20,708 nucleotides of DNA, from NCBI GenBank assembly GCA_019323525.1, contig JAHWHD010000086.1, positions 1 through 20,708 of the forward strand, written 5' to 3'. Shown piece by piece: positions 6,801-15,445 of the stretch; position 1 is the stretch's first letter; each line of letters starts with the position of its first letter. The notes beneath the pieces were generated by a model. That model saw only the letters and a list, made by a program, of their open reading frames with translations, made no database searches and was not told the DNA's origin. This stretch comes from Candidatus Woesearchaeota archaeon (lineage in GTDB: Archaea > Nanobdellota > Nanobdellia > Woesearchaeales > JAHWHD01). A program made the translations under genes and the position numbers.

Positions 6801-9800
6801 ATTGCAGATGCGCAGCTCCAGTCTTCGGGTGATTATACTATCTATTATTTCTCAGAGGATCTTTCGCATAATATTGAGCAAGTTAAGAGTTTCGATGTGT
6901 TTATAGATGCAGAACCGCCAGTTGTAACTATTGAAACTAGTAAAAACTCTTACCTGTCTACAACACCGCAGGGTACTCAGATTTTTTTAACTGATTTATC
7001 AGTAACTCTGAGCGTTTCTGATGATACTTTTGATGCTTCAACTTGTTCTGCGAACCTTACCAAGAACAGCCAAGTCCTGCCAAACGGTTACTGGCTTAAC
7101 GAAGCTCTGGGTGATGGATGGACTCATCTATTTGTTGAATTGCCTGATGAACGTTATGTTCTTAAGTATGCGTGCCTTGACGGTGTGGGCAATCTTATTG
7201 AAGGGGAACGGGTGGTTGTGATTGATGCAGACAACAGTATCACTAATCCTTTGCCTCATGGTCCTGTGAGAGAAAGGGACCTAACACTGTCAGTTGAAAC
7301 TTCTGAAGATGCTGAGTGCAGGTATAGTGATGTTGAAGTTCCTCTGGGGCCTTATCTTTCACAAGAAACCTTTCTAACTAAAATGACTAGGTTTGGTAGC
7401 ACTGGCGGAAAATACCATACAAGCAATGTTAATGTAATCGGTCCCGATAATATGAGTGTCAGGTATTATGTAAGGTGCAAATTTCCCGACAACAGTTTCA
7501 GAGGCACTGGCTCAGACGATATAAAGTTTGCAATCGACAGACAGCCTCCAAAGGTGTGGCTTGAGGTTAATGAACAACAAACACAGTTAGCAGAGTGGTA
7601 TTATCTTTATGCACTTCTGAAAGTCAAATGCGAGGATCCAGCAATATTTGTCAATGGAGAGAATATGGCTTTTGATGATTGTGAGGTTAAGTTTTGTCCT
7701 GGAGAAACGTGTACGCCTTTTGAAACTGGAAAGAGTGTTTGGCCATGGGCACAGAGTTCTATTGGCGAGGATTTGGAAGCTTATTTTGGGTACTCCGCCT
7801 TTGACAAAGGAGGAAATGAAGTTCCAGTACAACGCAACTCGCTTAAGATAGATGGTAAACAGCCCGAGTTTAGAATTGAAATCTGGACATTTGCAGGTGA
7901 ACAGAAAACAGTGGTTACTAAGGATTCATATTTTGTTAAGATTGTTCCTACTGAAGAGCTCAGTCAGATTGTGCAGTTCCAGTTTATAGTTGGAGGACAA
8001 ACATTTGATGTGCCTGTTGCAGAAGCTGCATCTGAGGAGTATTTCTGGTGGGGCAGAATGGATTTGCAAGAGTTTTCTGACATTGAAGCAAACGCCACTT
8101 TTAAATTAGTGGGGAATGATAGTCATGGAGTTCTTGGAGATGTGATCACCTCTGGAGAGAGTTTTGTCATAGATACAAAGGCCCCTGAAGAGCCAGTCAT
8201 AGAGCCTGAACTCTCAACATACACGCATCTAGTCAATGATATTTACTATACAAACCAAGACAATATACACGTGTCTGGCTATACAACTGAAGCTCCATTG
8301 CAAATACAGTTTGATAAGGACGACGAGTTAAGGCATACTTTCATTCAAACTGTCAATGAGCCAAAAGCAGAGTTGAGAGTTCTCTCTGGTTCATTAGATA
8401 CAAAGCTTGTTAAGTTTACAGGCGATGTGACCGGAACAATATCCGTAGGGGATTATCTTGAGTTTCAAAATCATTTTAGGAGAACCTATCCGTTCTATAA
8501 ACAGTTTTACAGAGTTGCTGCAGTGCAGTTTGTTGTAGGTTCTATACAGACCGAAGTTACATTGGAGTCTAATCTTGAGGATAATGTAAACAACGTAATG
8601 GTTAAAATATATAACGCTCCATTGCTAACCAACTGGTTTACACAGCAGTATTCATTGACTGACACTCTTGAGCTTCCAGGAGGAGCTACTGCCAGTATAA
8701 GCACTGGCGATATTAACATGAGCACCTATGCCCTCGACTTTGCAGGAAATCCTTCAGGTAAGGTATCTTACCAGTTGCTGCTTGACAAGGCAGCTCCACA
8801 AATAGTTGATTATGGTCCTAAGGATGGTTGGGTCATAAATGACCAAAGAGTGTCCGTATTTCTCAATGCAACAGAGTTCTTGCAAGGTTCAGGATTTGAC
8901 GCATCAACTTCAGTTTATGTAATTGATGATGTCCAAAAGTACTATTACGATACAAAGATAACATTTGACGAGTCTTATGAATACGGGCATTTTACTTATG
9001 GGGGCGGTGCTCAAGTGTTAGCTGAGCAGTTACATACTGTTAACTTTAGTGTTAAAGATAATGCGGGTAATGAAGTATCAAAAGATTGGTCTTTTGAAAT
9101 AAATACTGATGTTCCTTCAACACCTTATTTTCAACTCGCTAATGCTTTGGTTTATGGAGATCTGCGGTTCACGAAAAATTTGCCTGAAAGGTATTACTTA
9201 AGATTTGCACAGCCTGTCGATGTAGATTATTTTACAACAAGTTTAGGGGAATGCTCGACTTCTGATTTCAAAAATTTTGAATGTAACATTACTGAAATTT
9301 CAGAAAATGATGATGGAAAGTACAGGGTTAGTGTAGAAGCTGCCAAGCAAGGTTTTGATGTTGTTGGTAAATGGTGGTTTGAGTTTGTATACGATACGGT
9401 TGAGCCTGAGGTTAATCTTGATTATTCGCATACCACTAGGTCGGGCGTCTCATTTAACATTGACGCATTCACTTTAAACGAGGAGTATGATACGGTGTCT
9501 TACTTAGAACTCCAAGACGTGCGAATTCTGATGCCTCTTGTATCAGTTGATTTGGGAGAAAATAGCAATTATCATTCTTATGAATGGGTTGTTCCAGAAG
9601 AACTTCCTGAAGGTGCTTATGAGTTCAATGTTACGATGACTGACAGAGCCAATAATTCAAAGACGCTAGTAGGCACATTTACAGTTGATAATACTCCTCC
9701 AGATATTGGCATTTTAGAGATAATTGCCGATAACATCTACTTTAGAGATGTTGATGGTGAGCGGATTTATTACACCTCTGACCCTGTGGTCACTGTTGTC

Positions 9801-10070
9801 GGCAACATTAGTTCGATTGGCGTAACTTCAGACATAGCAAATATAGTTTACAAGTTCCCTGCACGAGCCCCATTGCAAGCATCAATAGATACTGCAGCAA
9901 ATACTTACACCATTGAAATACCTTTGTTAGGCGGCCAGGGTCTAGAGTTTGTGAACACTGTAAGATTAGAAGCGTTCGATACAGCTAAAAACGTAGAAGT
10001 GACCGAGTTCAAGGTAATATACGATTTAAGGGCACCTCACGCGACACAGACATTAATATCTGAACCATGA
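3801..10070 (+). CDS. Giant secreted mosaic surface protein (Cys-rich modules plus Ig-like repeats)
   Basis: This protein of about 2,089 residues is probably an exported adhesin or cell-envelope component. Residues 1-24 are a signal peptide. A cysteine-rich region follows, then a carboxypeptidase-regulatory-like fold (about 175-250, from ISGTVTDQDGDNLAGV). Next are a DSDGDGVNDFEDACP calcium-binding unit (about 258-272) and a GIDNDCDKLIDCQDPGC segment like MopE metal-binding repeats. Four CGDG...EECD repeats similar to DUF4215 follow (about 326-510), then an FN3-like module (about 515-600) and a second cysteine-rich block (about 612-940). From about 945 to the end come roughly nine Ig-like modules, marked by PP or AP openings and D-x-x-GN turns. 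No C-terminal membrane anchor is visible, so it may be held by partners such as the next gene's product. TTG is chosen as the start from the ribosome binding site; GTG at 3792 would add three residues. Confidence 0.9.
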   Translation: MKKRGVISVVVISIFVIFIASVYAQLDEVCYTIDVGQPCARSADCAAQFGGDVKKIVTGGDTEYSACEASLGCCCFGETNAAIFSEEVCKPAFLEDASFNGAITSPTTCTFFCRGEIPTCTYTLCDGVNSITPCKCGTVQVDSSSLAVCCAQDNVLFPSVEACLSDQASACKAEIYTISGTVTDQDGDNLAGVTIAGGGDTFTTSDTGTYQLDVRGQNTYTVQASKFGYESAQANVEVLSADVLGVDFTLIIKPEQQDSDGDGVNDFEDACPYEAMIQNADDSSYREFEELGFCRDGIDNDCDKLIDCQDPGCVNTDEQCSLSYCGDGIVEFNVEGIDEECDAKYDDAGTKISGIDNLCPGQCITEGVNRCRCPAVCGDDRHSRDLEQCDIVDGITVGCPGEQECWSSSDPLFDPAKYTLCTCKPISICGDHLITGNEECDFNEQQEGFDKNGVLVNCILPGNAGECTIRRSVCGNGVLETPWEDCELTSQANVGGLCSVADCSQCQCPQTCFNEQSLPIIETLEVKKASYDISLTWSSRCVPSSYTVFRCEGDCTSSNMFVVADKTIQTSVVDTFSKNQLTKYCYVVRAHFFDVDIAKSLDSVQKCVMTGDELCSKPTQPEFCNSNIRSTCNATNNLVGVEVDSDLEGPDCGAIPSIAGETYICLGPDEQGDTECVMQAECGECNGLLGMFYRQGCAIDKRLLPREVCVDCSILDSCYVDFSLTSVDKYYSCSQATSCYDYKSQQTCQEDPCSIGEGARSDCEWIETDYGEVGFGVCRPVDIDEQNCAKCNEPFNSVFGACDRELCSLYGACYYDFDILQQSHVCKHKSEVSCEDYDSIQDCTGGVNVEVDISYDLSEDQRDCASHVFPDDPDECKVNKSAGTNAIVKRSNDYFGFGTCKWVQTGSLFSGASFCVKDADNKTNIDLLYTGDCALGDSTCSRDFEAPSTTVEIPAFVGGNSRLVVSTIDNVYDTVYTYFGVAPRGSFSYPRIQAYDSRIDIADAQLQSSGDYTIYYFSEDLSHNIEQVKSFDVFIDAEPPVVTIETSKNSYLSTTPQGTQIFLTDLSVTLSVSDDTFDASTCSANLTKNSQVLPNGYWLNEALGDGWTHLFVELPDERYVLKYACLDGVGNLIEGERVVVIDADNSITNPLPHGPVRERDLTLSVETSEDAECRYSDVEVPLGPYLSQETFLTKMTRFGSTGGKYHTSNVNVIGPDNMSVRYYVRCKFPDNSFRGTGSDDIKFAIDRQPPKVWLEVNEQQTQLAEWYYLYALLKVKCEDPAIFVNGENMAFDDCEVKFCPGETCTPFETGKSVWPWAQSSIGEDLEAYFGYSAFDKGGNEVPVQRNSLKIDGKQPEFRIEIWTFAGEQKTVVTKDSYFVKIVPTEELSQIVQFQFIVGGQTFDVPVAEAASEEYFWWGRMDLQEFSDIEANATFKLVGNDSHGVLGDVITSGESFVIDTKAPEEPVIEPELSTYTHLVNDIYYTNQDNIHVSGYTTEAPLQIQFDKDDELRHTFIQTVNEPKAELRVLSGSLDTKLVKFTGDVTGTISVGDYLEFQNHFRRTYPFYKQFYRVAAVQFVVGSIQTEVTLESNLEDNVNNVMVKIYNAPLLTNWFTQQYSLTDTLELPGGATASISTGDINMSTYALDFAGNPSGKVSYQLLLDKAAPQIVDYGPKDGWVINDQRVSVFLNATEFLQGSGFDASTSVYVIDDVQKYYYDTKITFDESYEYGHFTYGGGAQVLAEQLHTVNFSVKDNAGNEVSKDWSFEINTDVPSTPYFQLANALVYGDLRFTKNLPERYYLRFAQPVDVDYFTTSLGECSTSDFKNFECNITEISENDDGKYRVSVEAAKQGFDVVGKWWFEFVYDTVEPEVNLDYSHTTRSGVSFNIDAFTLNEEYDTVSYLELQDVRILMPLVSVDLGENSNYHSYEWVVPEELPEGAYEFNVTMTDRANNSKTLVGTFTVDNTPPDIGILEIIADNIYFRDVDGERIYYTSDPVVTVVGNISSIGVTSDIANIVYKFPARAPLQASIDTAANTYTIEIPLLGGQGLEFVNTVRLEAFDTAKNVEVTEFKVIYDLRAPHATQTLISEP

Positions 10071-10074
10071 TAAA

Positions 10075-13000
10075 ATGCAGACAAAGAATCTATTCATATA
10101 CTTGGCTATTTTTTTACTAGTTCCAACATTTTGTTATGCCGCAATAATCGCCATTTCTTATGATGCTCCAAGGATATTTGTTAAGTTTGATGAGGAAGCA
10201 ATAATACAAAGTGCTGTTATCAAGAATTCCGAATATATAGGAACTACTTGGGAATCTTCAGATAATTATAGCTTTAATTTCACTCCTTCGAAATCTTTAT
10301 CTGACGGAGTTTACATTTTTGAGATAAAGGCAAAGGATTTATTAGGTAATTCTAAAACTCACGAAATTCAGTTTCAGGTTTTGGCAGGTGAGACGGTCAT
10401 TAAGATAATTGATCCAAGCCACGGTGTATCTCCAACTTCGACATTTGATATTGTTGTTAGAACTAACAAAGCTGCTTACTGCAATTATTCTGTTTGGGAG
10501 GACCCGGTGCCTATAGATTCTCTCTTAATAGGAAAGATGAAACCTTTTGACGAGACAGTCGATCTTGGGCATACGCACATTATAAGGGATTATAAGCTCG
10601 ATACTGCTGTAAAGGATTTTAGGTATTTCTATGTGAAATGTGTTGACGATGCTGACACAGAAGTACCTGCAGAGTTTATTTTGATGGTGCTTTCTGAGGC
10701 ACCAGCAATCACAGCAGTACCCCAACCTTCGCTTGTAGTTGAAGAAGATATTGGAGGAACTGCATCAACTGATTTTGTGGTTTCTTCAAATCAGGATGTA
10801 GTTTGCAAGTATTCTAATATTGATGATCTTTGGAGCCAGATGCAGTATTTTGATCGCGAAGATTTTGAGAATGCCTCAACATTTAAAAAGGAACATATCC
10901 AAAAGGTGACTGTACCTCTGCCGGCCAATCCCCCTCAAACTTATACTTATTATGTTGAATGTAAGAACTTGGCAGAACTTGGCCAGAGAAAAACAGTCCA
11001 GTTTACAGTTAATCCTGGTCTAGAGATGACCATCATAGTCAACGAGCCCAAGCAATACATTTCTACAGAGCAGGTCACGTTTAATATCACAACAACCGAG
11101 GGAGCGCGTTGTAAATATTATGTTGATGGCGGGTCAGAGGAACTCTTCCAGGAGATCGGCTTTCCAAAGATTCATGTGAAACAGCACCCGTCGGATCTTG
11201 CAGCGGGTGCGCATACTGTGAGGTTCAGATGTCAATCCCAGGAGAGTATAAAAGAGCTTAATTACGGGTTTACAATCGACACAACAGCACCTACTGAACT
11301 TTCGTTTAATAAAACAAAAACTGTGACTTGCGGTAAAGAGGGTGACTGGGAGTTAGAGGCTGAATGGGAGGCTTCAGATCCTGAATCCCCTATAGATAGA
11401 TACGAATACGCTGTTTTTGATAGTCAAGGACACACTATAGTTAACTGGACACAGACATCTTCAAGTAAAGTTAGTGTTGATAAGGATCTTAATGGAGATG
11501 ACCTTAACCTTTCAATCGGGAGTTCTTATTATTTTAAGGTAGATGTGATGAATGCAGCAGGTTTATGGGCTGGAAGGGATAAATTCGAAAGTCCTGCAAT
11601 AGTCGCCAGGAATGTTACTAGCGTCTACTGCAAGGAAAGCGAGCCGCCGCGGGGCTGGGTTACGTTTGTAAGGACTGAGAACGGTGCAAATGTAACAGTG
11701 CACTGCAGCGATGATACTGGGTGCGATATGGATAGTGCAAAGTATGGTTTTATCAAGTTCAATACAACCGGCGCGTGCACGCCTGACCTGTCTTACATAG
11801 GGCCTGTAGAGGTTCTTTATGATGGCATTTTTTGTTTCAAGGTCTTTGACACTTTCGGTAACTCTGCAACTGGCCAAGAGGAGATTAGGCTGACACTGGT
11901 AGATTCAGATGGTGATGGCATTCCTGATGTTAATGATAAGTGCCCTTTTACAAAGACAGAGGAGATTTATGATGTTGATCAGAATGGGTGTGGAATATCT
12001 GAAAGGGATACAGATGGCGATGGTATAAGGGATATCGATGATAAGTGCCCTGATTCTGAACCAGGACTTAACTCGACATACATGGATGACACTGGATGCT
12101 ATGTCGATTCTGATGATGATGGGATGCCTGATTTCTGGGAAGAGCGTTATAACCTTGACCCGGATGACCCTGCTGATGCTAATTTTGATAATGATGGTGA
12201 TGGATATATCAATCTTCTCGAATACCAACACGGGACTGACCCAAATGATGCAAATAGTGTGCCTTATGTAGATTCTGATAATGATGGTGTCCAAGATTTA
12301 GATGATAAGTGTCCTAATACTCCTACTGGAGAAAGTGTTGATGCAATCGGGTGCTCAGCTTCTCAAAAAGATAGTGATGCTGATGGTGTGAAGGATAACA
12401 TTGATGCTTGCCCAGATACAAAACCTAAAGTTAAAGTAGATGACAAGGGATGTCCATTAAGGTTTGTTCAGTTTATGCTCTTAATATTGGGTGTTGTTTT
12501 ATTATTCGGGGGTGCAGGTTACTTACTATATACTAAAGTATTGTCTCATGAGAAGAAACCTTCGCAGCCTCCTATTACGCCTGTTGCTCCTGAAAGAAAG
12601 GCCTTGTATCCTGCGAGAAGAGTGCCTTCTTTGGAAGAACAGAGAGAGATGCTTGCTAGGAGAGAGATGGAGAAGAGGCGTCTTGTAGCTTCGCAACAGA
12701 GGTCTAGAATATTTTCTAGGTTTGCAGGTAGAGAGGTTGCACCCGGGATTAGGCCTGCTGTTCTTGAAAAAAAGGACATGTTTACTAGATTGAGTGAACT
12801 CGGAAAGGAAAAGGATCTTTTTGCGAGACTAGGCAAGATTGGAAAGACGAAGGAGATTACAAAGGACGAGTTTGACAGGCTTGCTAAATTTGCGCAGATG
12901 CGGAAGCAAGGGATTTTCAGCGAGCTTCCTAAAGCAAAAGTAGACGATGTCTGGGAACAATTGTCAACCAGGTTTGAGCAAAAAATCGGAAAGGATGCAT

Positions 13001-13251
13001 TAGATGAATTGGAGCGGTTTGTTCCAAAGAAAAAGGTCAAAAAAGGAGATATAGTTAAGATGCTGGCTTCAATCAAAGCTCCTAAAAAGCAAGTCAAGAA
13101 CGTGTTTGCTGCAGTACTAAGGTATCTTCTAGATTCAGGGAAAATATCAAAGAATGAGGTTTCACAGGTCTTACTTAAACTTGCAGATCAGTCTGTTATC
13201 TCGAAAGGCGATGTTGCTGATGTGTTATACGAGTTGAGGTTAGGAAAATGA
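10075..13251 (+). CDS. Membrane-anchored surface protein with Ig-like modules, TSP3 calcium stalk and basic cytoplasmic tail
   Basis: This 1,058-residue protein begins with a signal peptide (1-22). Ig-like modules follow (23-about 400), three of them bounded by paired cysteines (136/189, 244/296, 346/386), then an FN3-like module (about 406-515). From about 608 to 795 there are thrombospondin type 3 repeats of the DSDGDGIPDVNDKCP type, including an EF-hand-like DNDGDGYINLLEYQHGTDPND variant. These should bind calcium and form a stiff stalk. One membrane helix spans about 797-822 (FMLLILGVVLLFGGAGYLLY). About 236 charged, helical residues lie inside the cell; I do not recognise them. The gene starts 4 nt after the giant gene and shares its module types, so the two products may form one surface complex. 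The last 4 nt overlap the next gene. Confidence 0.92.
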   Translation: MQTKNLFIYLAIFLLVPTFCYAAIIAISYDAPRIFVKFDEEAIIQSAVIKNSEYIGTTWESSDNYSFNFTPSKSLSDGVYIFEIKAKDLLGNSKTHEIQFQVLAGETVIKIIDPSHGVSPTSTFDIVVRTNKAAYCNYSVWEDPVPIDSLLIGKMKPFDETVDLGHTHIIRDYKLDTAVKDFRYFYVKCVDDADTEVPAEFILMVLSEAPAITAVPQPSLVVEEDIGGTASTDFVVSSNQDVVCKYSNIDDLWSQMQYFDREDFENASTFKKEHIQKVTVPLPANPPQTYTYYVECKNLAELGQRKTVQFTVNPGLEMTIIVNEPKQYISTEQVTFNITTTEGARCKYYVDGGSEELFQEIGFPKIHVKQHPSDLAAGAHTVRFRCQSQESIKELNYGFTIDTTAPTELSFNKTKTVTCGKEGDWELEAEWEASDPESPIDRYEYAVFDSQGHTIVNWTQTSSSKVSVDKDLNGDDLNLSIGSSYYFKVDVMNAAGLWAGRDKFESPAIVARNVTSVYCKESEPPRGWVTFVRTENGANVTVHCSDDTGCDMDSAKYGFIKFNTTGACTPDLSYIGPVEVLYDGIFCFKVFDTFGNSATGQEEIRLTLVDSDGDGIPDVNDKCPFTKTEEIYDVDQNGCGISERDTDGDGIRDIDDKCPDSEPGLNSTYMDDTGCYVDSDDDGMPDFWEERYNLDPDDPADANFDNDGDGYINLLEYQHGTDPNDANSVPYVDSDNDGVQDLDDKCPNTPTGESVDAIGCSASQKDSDADGVKDNIDACPDTKPKVKVDDKGCPLRFVQFMLLILGVVLLFGGAGYLLYTKVLSHEKKPSQPPITPVAPERKALYPARRVPSLEEQREMLARREMEKRRLVASQQRSRIFSRFAGREVAPGIRPAVLEKKDMFTRLSELGKEKDLFARLGKIGKTKEITKDEFDRLAKFAQMRKQGIFSELPKAKVDDVWEQLSTRFEQKIGKDALDELERFVPKKKVKKGDIVKMLASIKAPKKQVKNVFAAVLRYLLDSGKISKNEVSQVLLKLADQSVISKGDVADVLYELRLGK

Positions 13252-13808
13252 ATGGACTGGGCTTTAAGATTTCAAATAATAATAAACCAAATAGTAGGAA
13301 AGCTCAGATGCAGACGCATTTGTTAATCTATATAGTCGCAATTGTTTTAGTTGCTTTGATACTTATATTCGGGTACAGGGCTGTACGAACTTTTATCGAA
13401 AGAGGCCAAGAGGCGGAGTTTGTTACTTTGAGGTCAGATTTACAACGAACTGTAAATAGTGTGGCAGTATCTTTTGGCGATGTACGGATTGAAGATTATA
13501 GTTTTCCTCCAAAATATTCGAAAGTTTGTTTACTGTCTACCGCTAACATGGCCCAGCCACCCCAGAGTTTGCTTGAATTAGAACATCCGCTAATCTATAG
13601 CGCTGTAGCGGCAGGTTCAGAAAGTAACATGTTCTTGGTTGATAAGGTAGGAGAACCTTTTGCAGATATAGGGAATATAAAGGTGCAGAACGATTTTCAA
13701 TGCTTTGAACTCGTAGATGGAAAATTAAGGTTAAGGTTTGACTGGGCTGCAAGAGGTCTAGTAAATGTCAGAGGATGTAGCCTGAATGACCCCAATTGTG
13801 CACAATGA
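13248..13808 (+). CDS. Pilin-like protein with class III signal peptide
   Basis: This 186-residue protein has a 20-residue basic leader ending in SRKAQ, then a continuous hydrophobic helix (LLIYIVAIVLVALILIFGY). The (K/R)(G/A)Q plus helix layout is that of archaeal type IV pilin precursors, which prepilin peptidases such as EppA, FlaK or PibD cut next to the Q. The leader is unusually long; an in-frame ATG at the methionine after the Q would remove the motif, so the upstream ATG is kept. The exposed part has a few cysteines near the end (GCSLNDPNC). It overlaps both neighbours by 4 nt (ATGA junctions). It is probably a minor pilin or membrane-anchored pseudopilin. I do not recognise the soluble domain. 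Confidence 0.85.
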   Translation: MNGLGFKISNNNKPNSRKAQMQTHLLIYIVAIVLVALILIFGYRAVRTFIERGQEAEFVTLRSDLQRTVNSVAVSFGDVRIEDYSFPPKYSKVCLLSTANMAQPPQSLLELEHPLIYSAVAAGSESNMFLVDKVGEPFADIGNIKVQNDFQCFELVDGKLRLRFDWAARGLVNVRGCSLNDPNCAQ

Positions 13809-14821
13809 AACAAAAAAATGCTCAAGTATCTATCCAGTTCAACTGGATCTTTGTATTGATTGCAGGAGCCATAATACTTTTGTTCTTTGCAGGCTTGGCT
13901 TTGAGACAGAGGTCTGTTTCAGAAACCAAGTATTGCGGTTCTGTTCTTAATAACTTAGACGCTACATTCTCGTTAGTGGCTGAAAGTGCAGGCACTCAGA
14001 AAGCCTTGGATCTTCCAAAGCAAATAATTGAAATTGATTGTCAAGAGTACAGATGCTCTGGTACTGAAGATATCCCTGCAAAGGCTTTAGGCAATCTTCC
14101 TGCATTTGCACCGAGCATATTGGACGGCACTACAGCAGATATCTCGAGCTTGGAGTGGGATATGCCTTTCAGGGCTGTGAACTTTTTGTATATTACTACA
14201 AAAGAGGTTAGGTATTATGTTGTTGGTATTGGTCTTCAAGCACAGAATATATTTGATAAGATGCCTGATAATGTAACTAAAGAGTTTATTGCGCCTAGCT
14301 CAACAATATTGGACCATAACGACAGAAAAGTAAGGTTTATTTTTGTCGACACTGATATTGATCTCGCATCTGCACTTTATGATTACAAGGATGAGGACGT
14401 GAGTGCCTTAAAGGTTTTTACAAACAGCAAAATTGTAGAGTTTTATACAAAGCAAGGAAATGATTTTGTTTCTGCTGGAGAGTCTGGCTATGTAAATGAG
14501 GTTGACTTGTTAGCTGCGATATTCTCAGACAACATTGATAATTTTGAGTGCGGCATGAAAAAAGCTTATGAAAGGCTCAATCATGTTACTATTGTAAATC
14601 TGTTAAGGATTATGGAACTTTCAAATTCCGTTGATCAAGCGTCAGCTTGCCCTTATATTTATGATTCTGTATACAATCTTTTATTAGATCTTAGAGATTA
14701 TTCTGAGGAGTGTATGCAAGATGTTGATCCTGCTTGTGTTTCAACGACTCACTCTTCAGCCATTAACTTGAGAAACTATAACAACGATTTGATAAGGGAG
14801 GGTTGTCCTTTACTTTACTAA
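13805..14821 (+). CDS. Large pilin-like protein with class III signal peptide
   Basis: This 338-residue protein starts MKQKNAQVSIQF and continues into a hydrophobic helix (WIFVLIAGAIILLFFAGLAL). AQVSIQF fits the archaeal pilin rule QxSxEF apart from Q in place of E. The remainder is a large mixed domain with several cysteines (about residues 45, 75, 80 and a C-terminal group). It is far larger than a structural pilin, so a minor-pilin or tip role is likelier. The ATG at 13805 overlaps the previous stop by 4 nt and is preferred over a TTG three codons earlier. The soluble domain is not recognised. Confidence 0.87.
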   Translation: MKQKNAQVSIQFNWIFVLIAGAIILLFFAGLALRQRSVSETKYCGSVLNNLDATFSLVAESAGTQKALDLPKQIIEIDCQEYRCSGTEDIPAKALGNLPAFAPSILDGTTADISSLEWDMPFRAVNFLYITTKEVRYYVVGIGLQAQNIFDKMPDNVTKEFIAPSSTILDHNDRKVRFIFVDTDIDLASALYDYKDEDVSALKVFTNSKIVEFYTKQGNDFVSAGESGYVNEVDLLAAIFSDNIDNFECGMKKAYERLNHVTIVNLLRIMELSNSVDQASACPYIYDSVYNLLLDLRDYSEECMQDVDPACVSTTHSSAINLRNYNNDLIREGCPLLY

Positions 14822-14842
14822 ATTGTAATTATCTTTGCTAAT

Positions 14843-15445
14843 ATGAAAAACCGAAAATCACAAATTAAGATGGCTGAGAATATCGGGATTTTGGTAATTT
14901 TCTTTGTTTTAGTTGTTGTTGGTCTTGTTTTTTATACTCGGGTTCAACAGCAGAGTGTAAAATTTGAAGCGTTTGAGAAAGTTGGCCAGGATGCTTTGCT
15001 AACAAGTAAACGGATTGCTAACATGCCTGAAATACAATGTTCAAAACCTCTTGTTTCAGATTCTGGCGAACAGGATTGTATAGATATCTATAGGCTAAAC
15101 GCCTTTACTGATCAAGAGGGGTTAATCTTCCGCATAGGGGAGCCTGCTTTCAATTCTTACTACTATGATATATTTGGGTATAGTAATGTGACAGTTAAAC
15201 AGATATATCCTGCTTCGCGCCGCGTTTGTAGGCCAGTTCTCACTCATGAAGTTACTGGCATGCCAGAAACTAGAACAATCGCAGACGAGGAGTGTGAAAC
15301 TGTGGAAGCGCCTGAATGGAATGTTTACACAAACGTCCCAGAAGCATTCAACAGGAGGCTTTCTAATCCGACTCCGGTTCTATTATATGACGAGGTAAAC
15401 GAAAGGTATAGTTTTGGTTTACTGATAGTGGAGGTATTTTCATGA
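14843..15445 (+). CDS. Pilin-like protein with class III signal peptide
   Basis: This 200-residue protein starts MKNRKSQIKMAEN followed by the helix IGILVIFFVLVVVGLVFYT. KSQIKMAE resembles the class III cleavage site, with E about five residues after Q as in true pilins. The exposed domain has scattered cysteines (EIQC, EQDC, RRVC, EEC) that could form two disulfides. A 21-nt gap without a clear ribosome binding site separates it from the previous gene, and its end overlaps the next gene by 4 nt. It is probably another minor pilin of the same assembly. The soluble domain is not recognised. Confidence 0.85.
   Translation: MKNRKSQIKMAENIGILVIFFVLVVVGLVFYTRVQQQSVKFEAFEKVGQDALLTSKRIANMPEIQCSKPLVSDSGEQDCIDIYRLNAFTDQEGLIFRIGEPAFNSYYYDIFGYSNVTVKQIYPASRRVCRPVLTHEVTGMPETRTIADEECETVEAPEWNVYTNVPEAFNRRLSNPTPVLLYDEVNERYSFGLLIVEVFS

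Noticed and set aside
10050..10080. A frameshift splitting one larger surface gene into two
   Set aside because: The downstream gene has its own signal peptide and start codon 4 nt after the stop, so two separate exported proteins are more likely.
11905..12294. Minus-strand open frame of 129 codons opposite the thrombospondin type 3 repeats
   Set aside because: The isoleucine-rich product is the antisense of repeated GAT/GGT codons; the plus-strand TSP3 repeats are unmistakable.
11899..12455. DNA-level tandem repeats suggesting a CRISPR or satellite array
   Set aside because: The repetition comes from GATTCTGATGGTGATGG-like codons for calcium-binding TSP3 units; spacing and sequence vary as protein repeats do.
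12546..13097. Minus-strand open frame of 183 codons opposite the cytoplasmic tail
   Set aside because: The leucine/serine/phenylalanine-rich product is the usual shadow of lysine- and glutamate-rich coding DNA, and the plus-strand frame is continuous.
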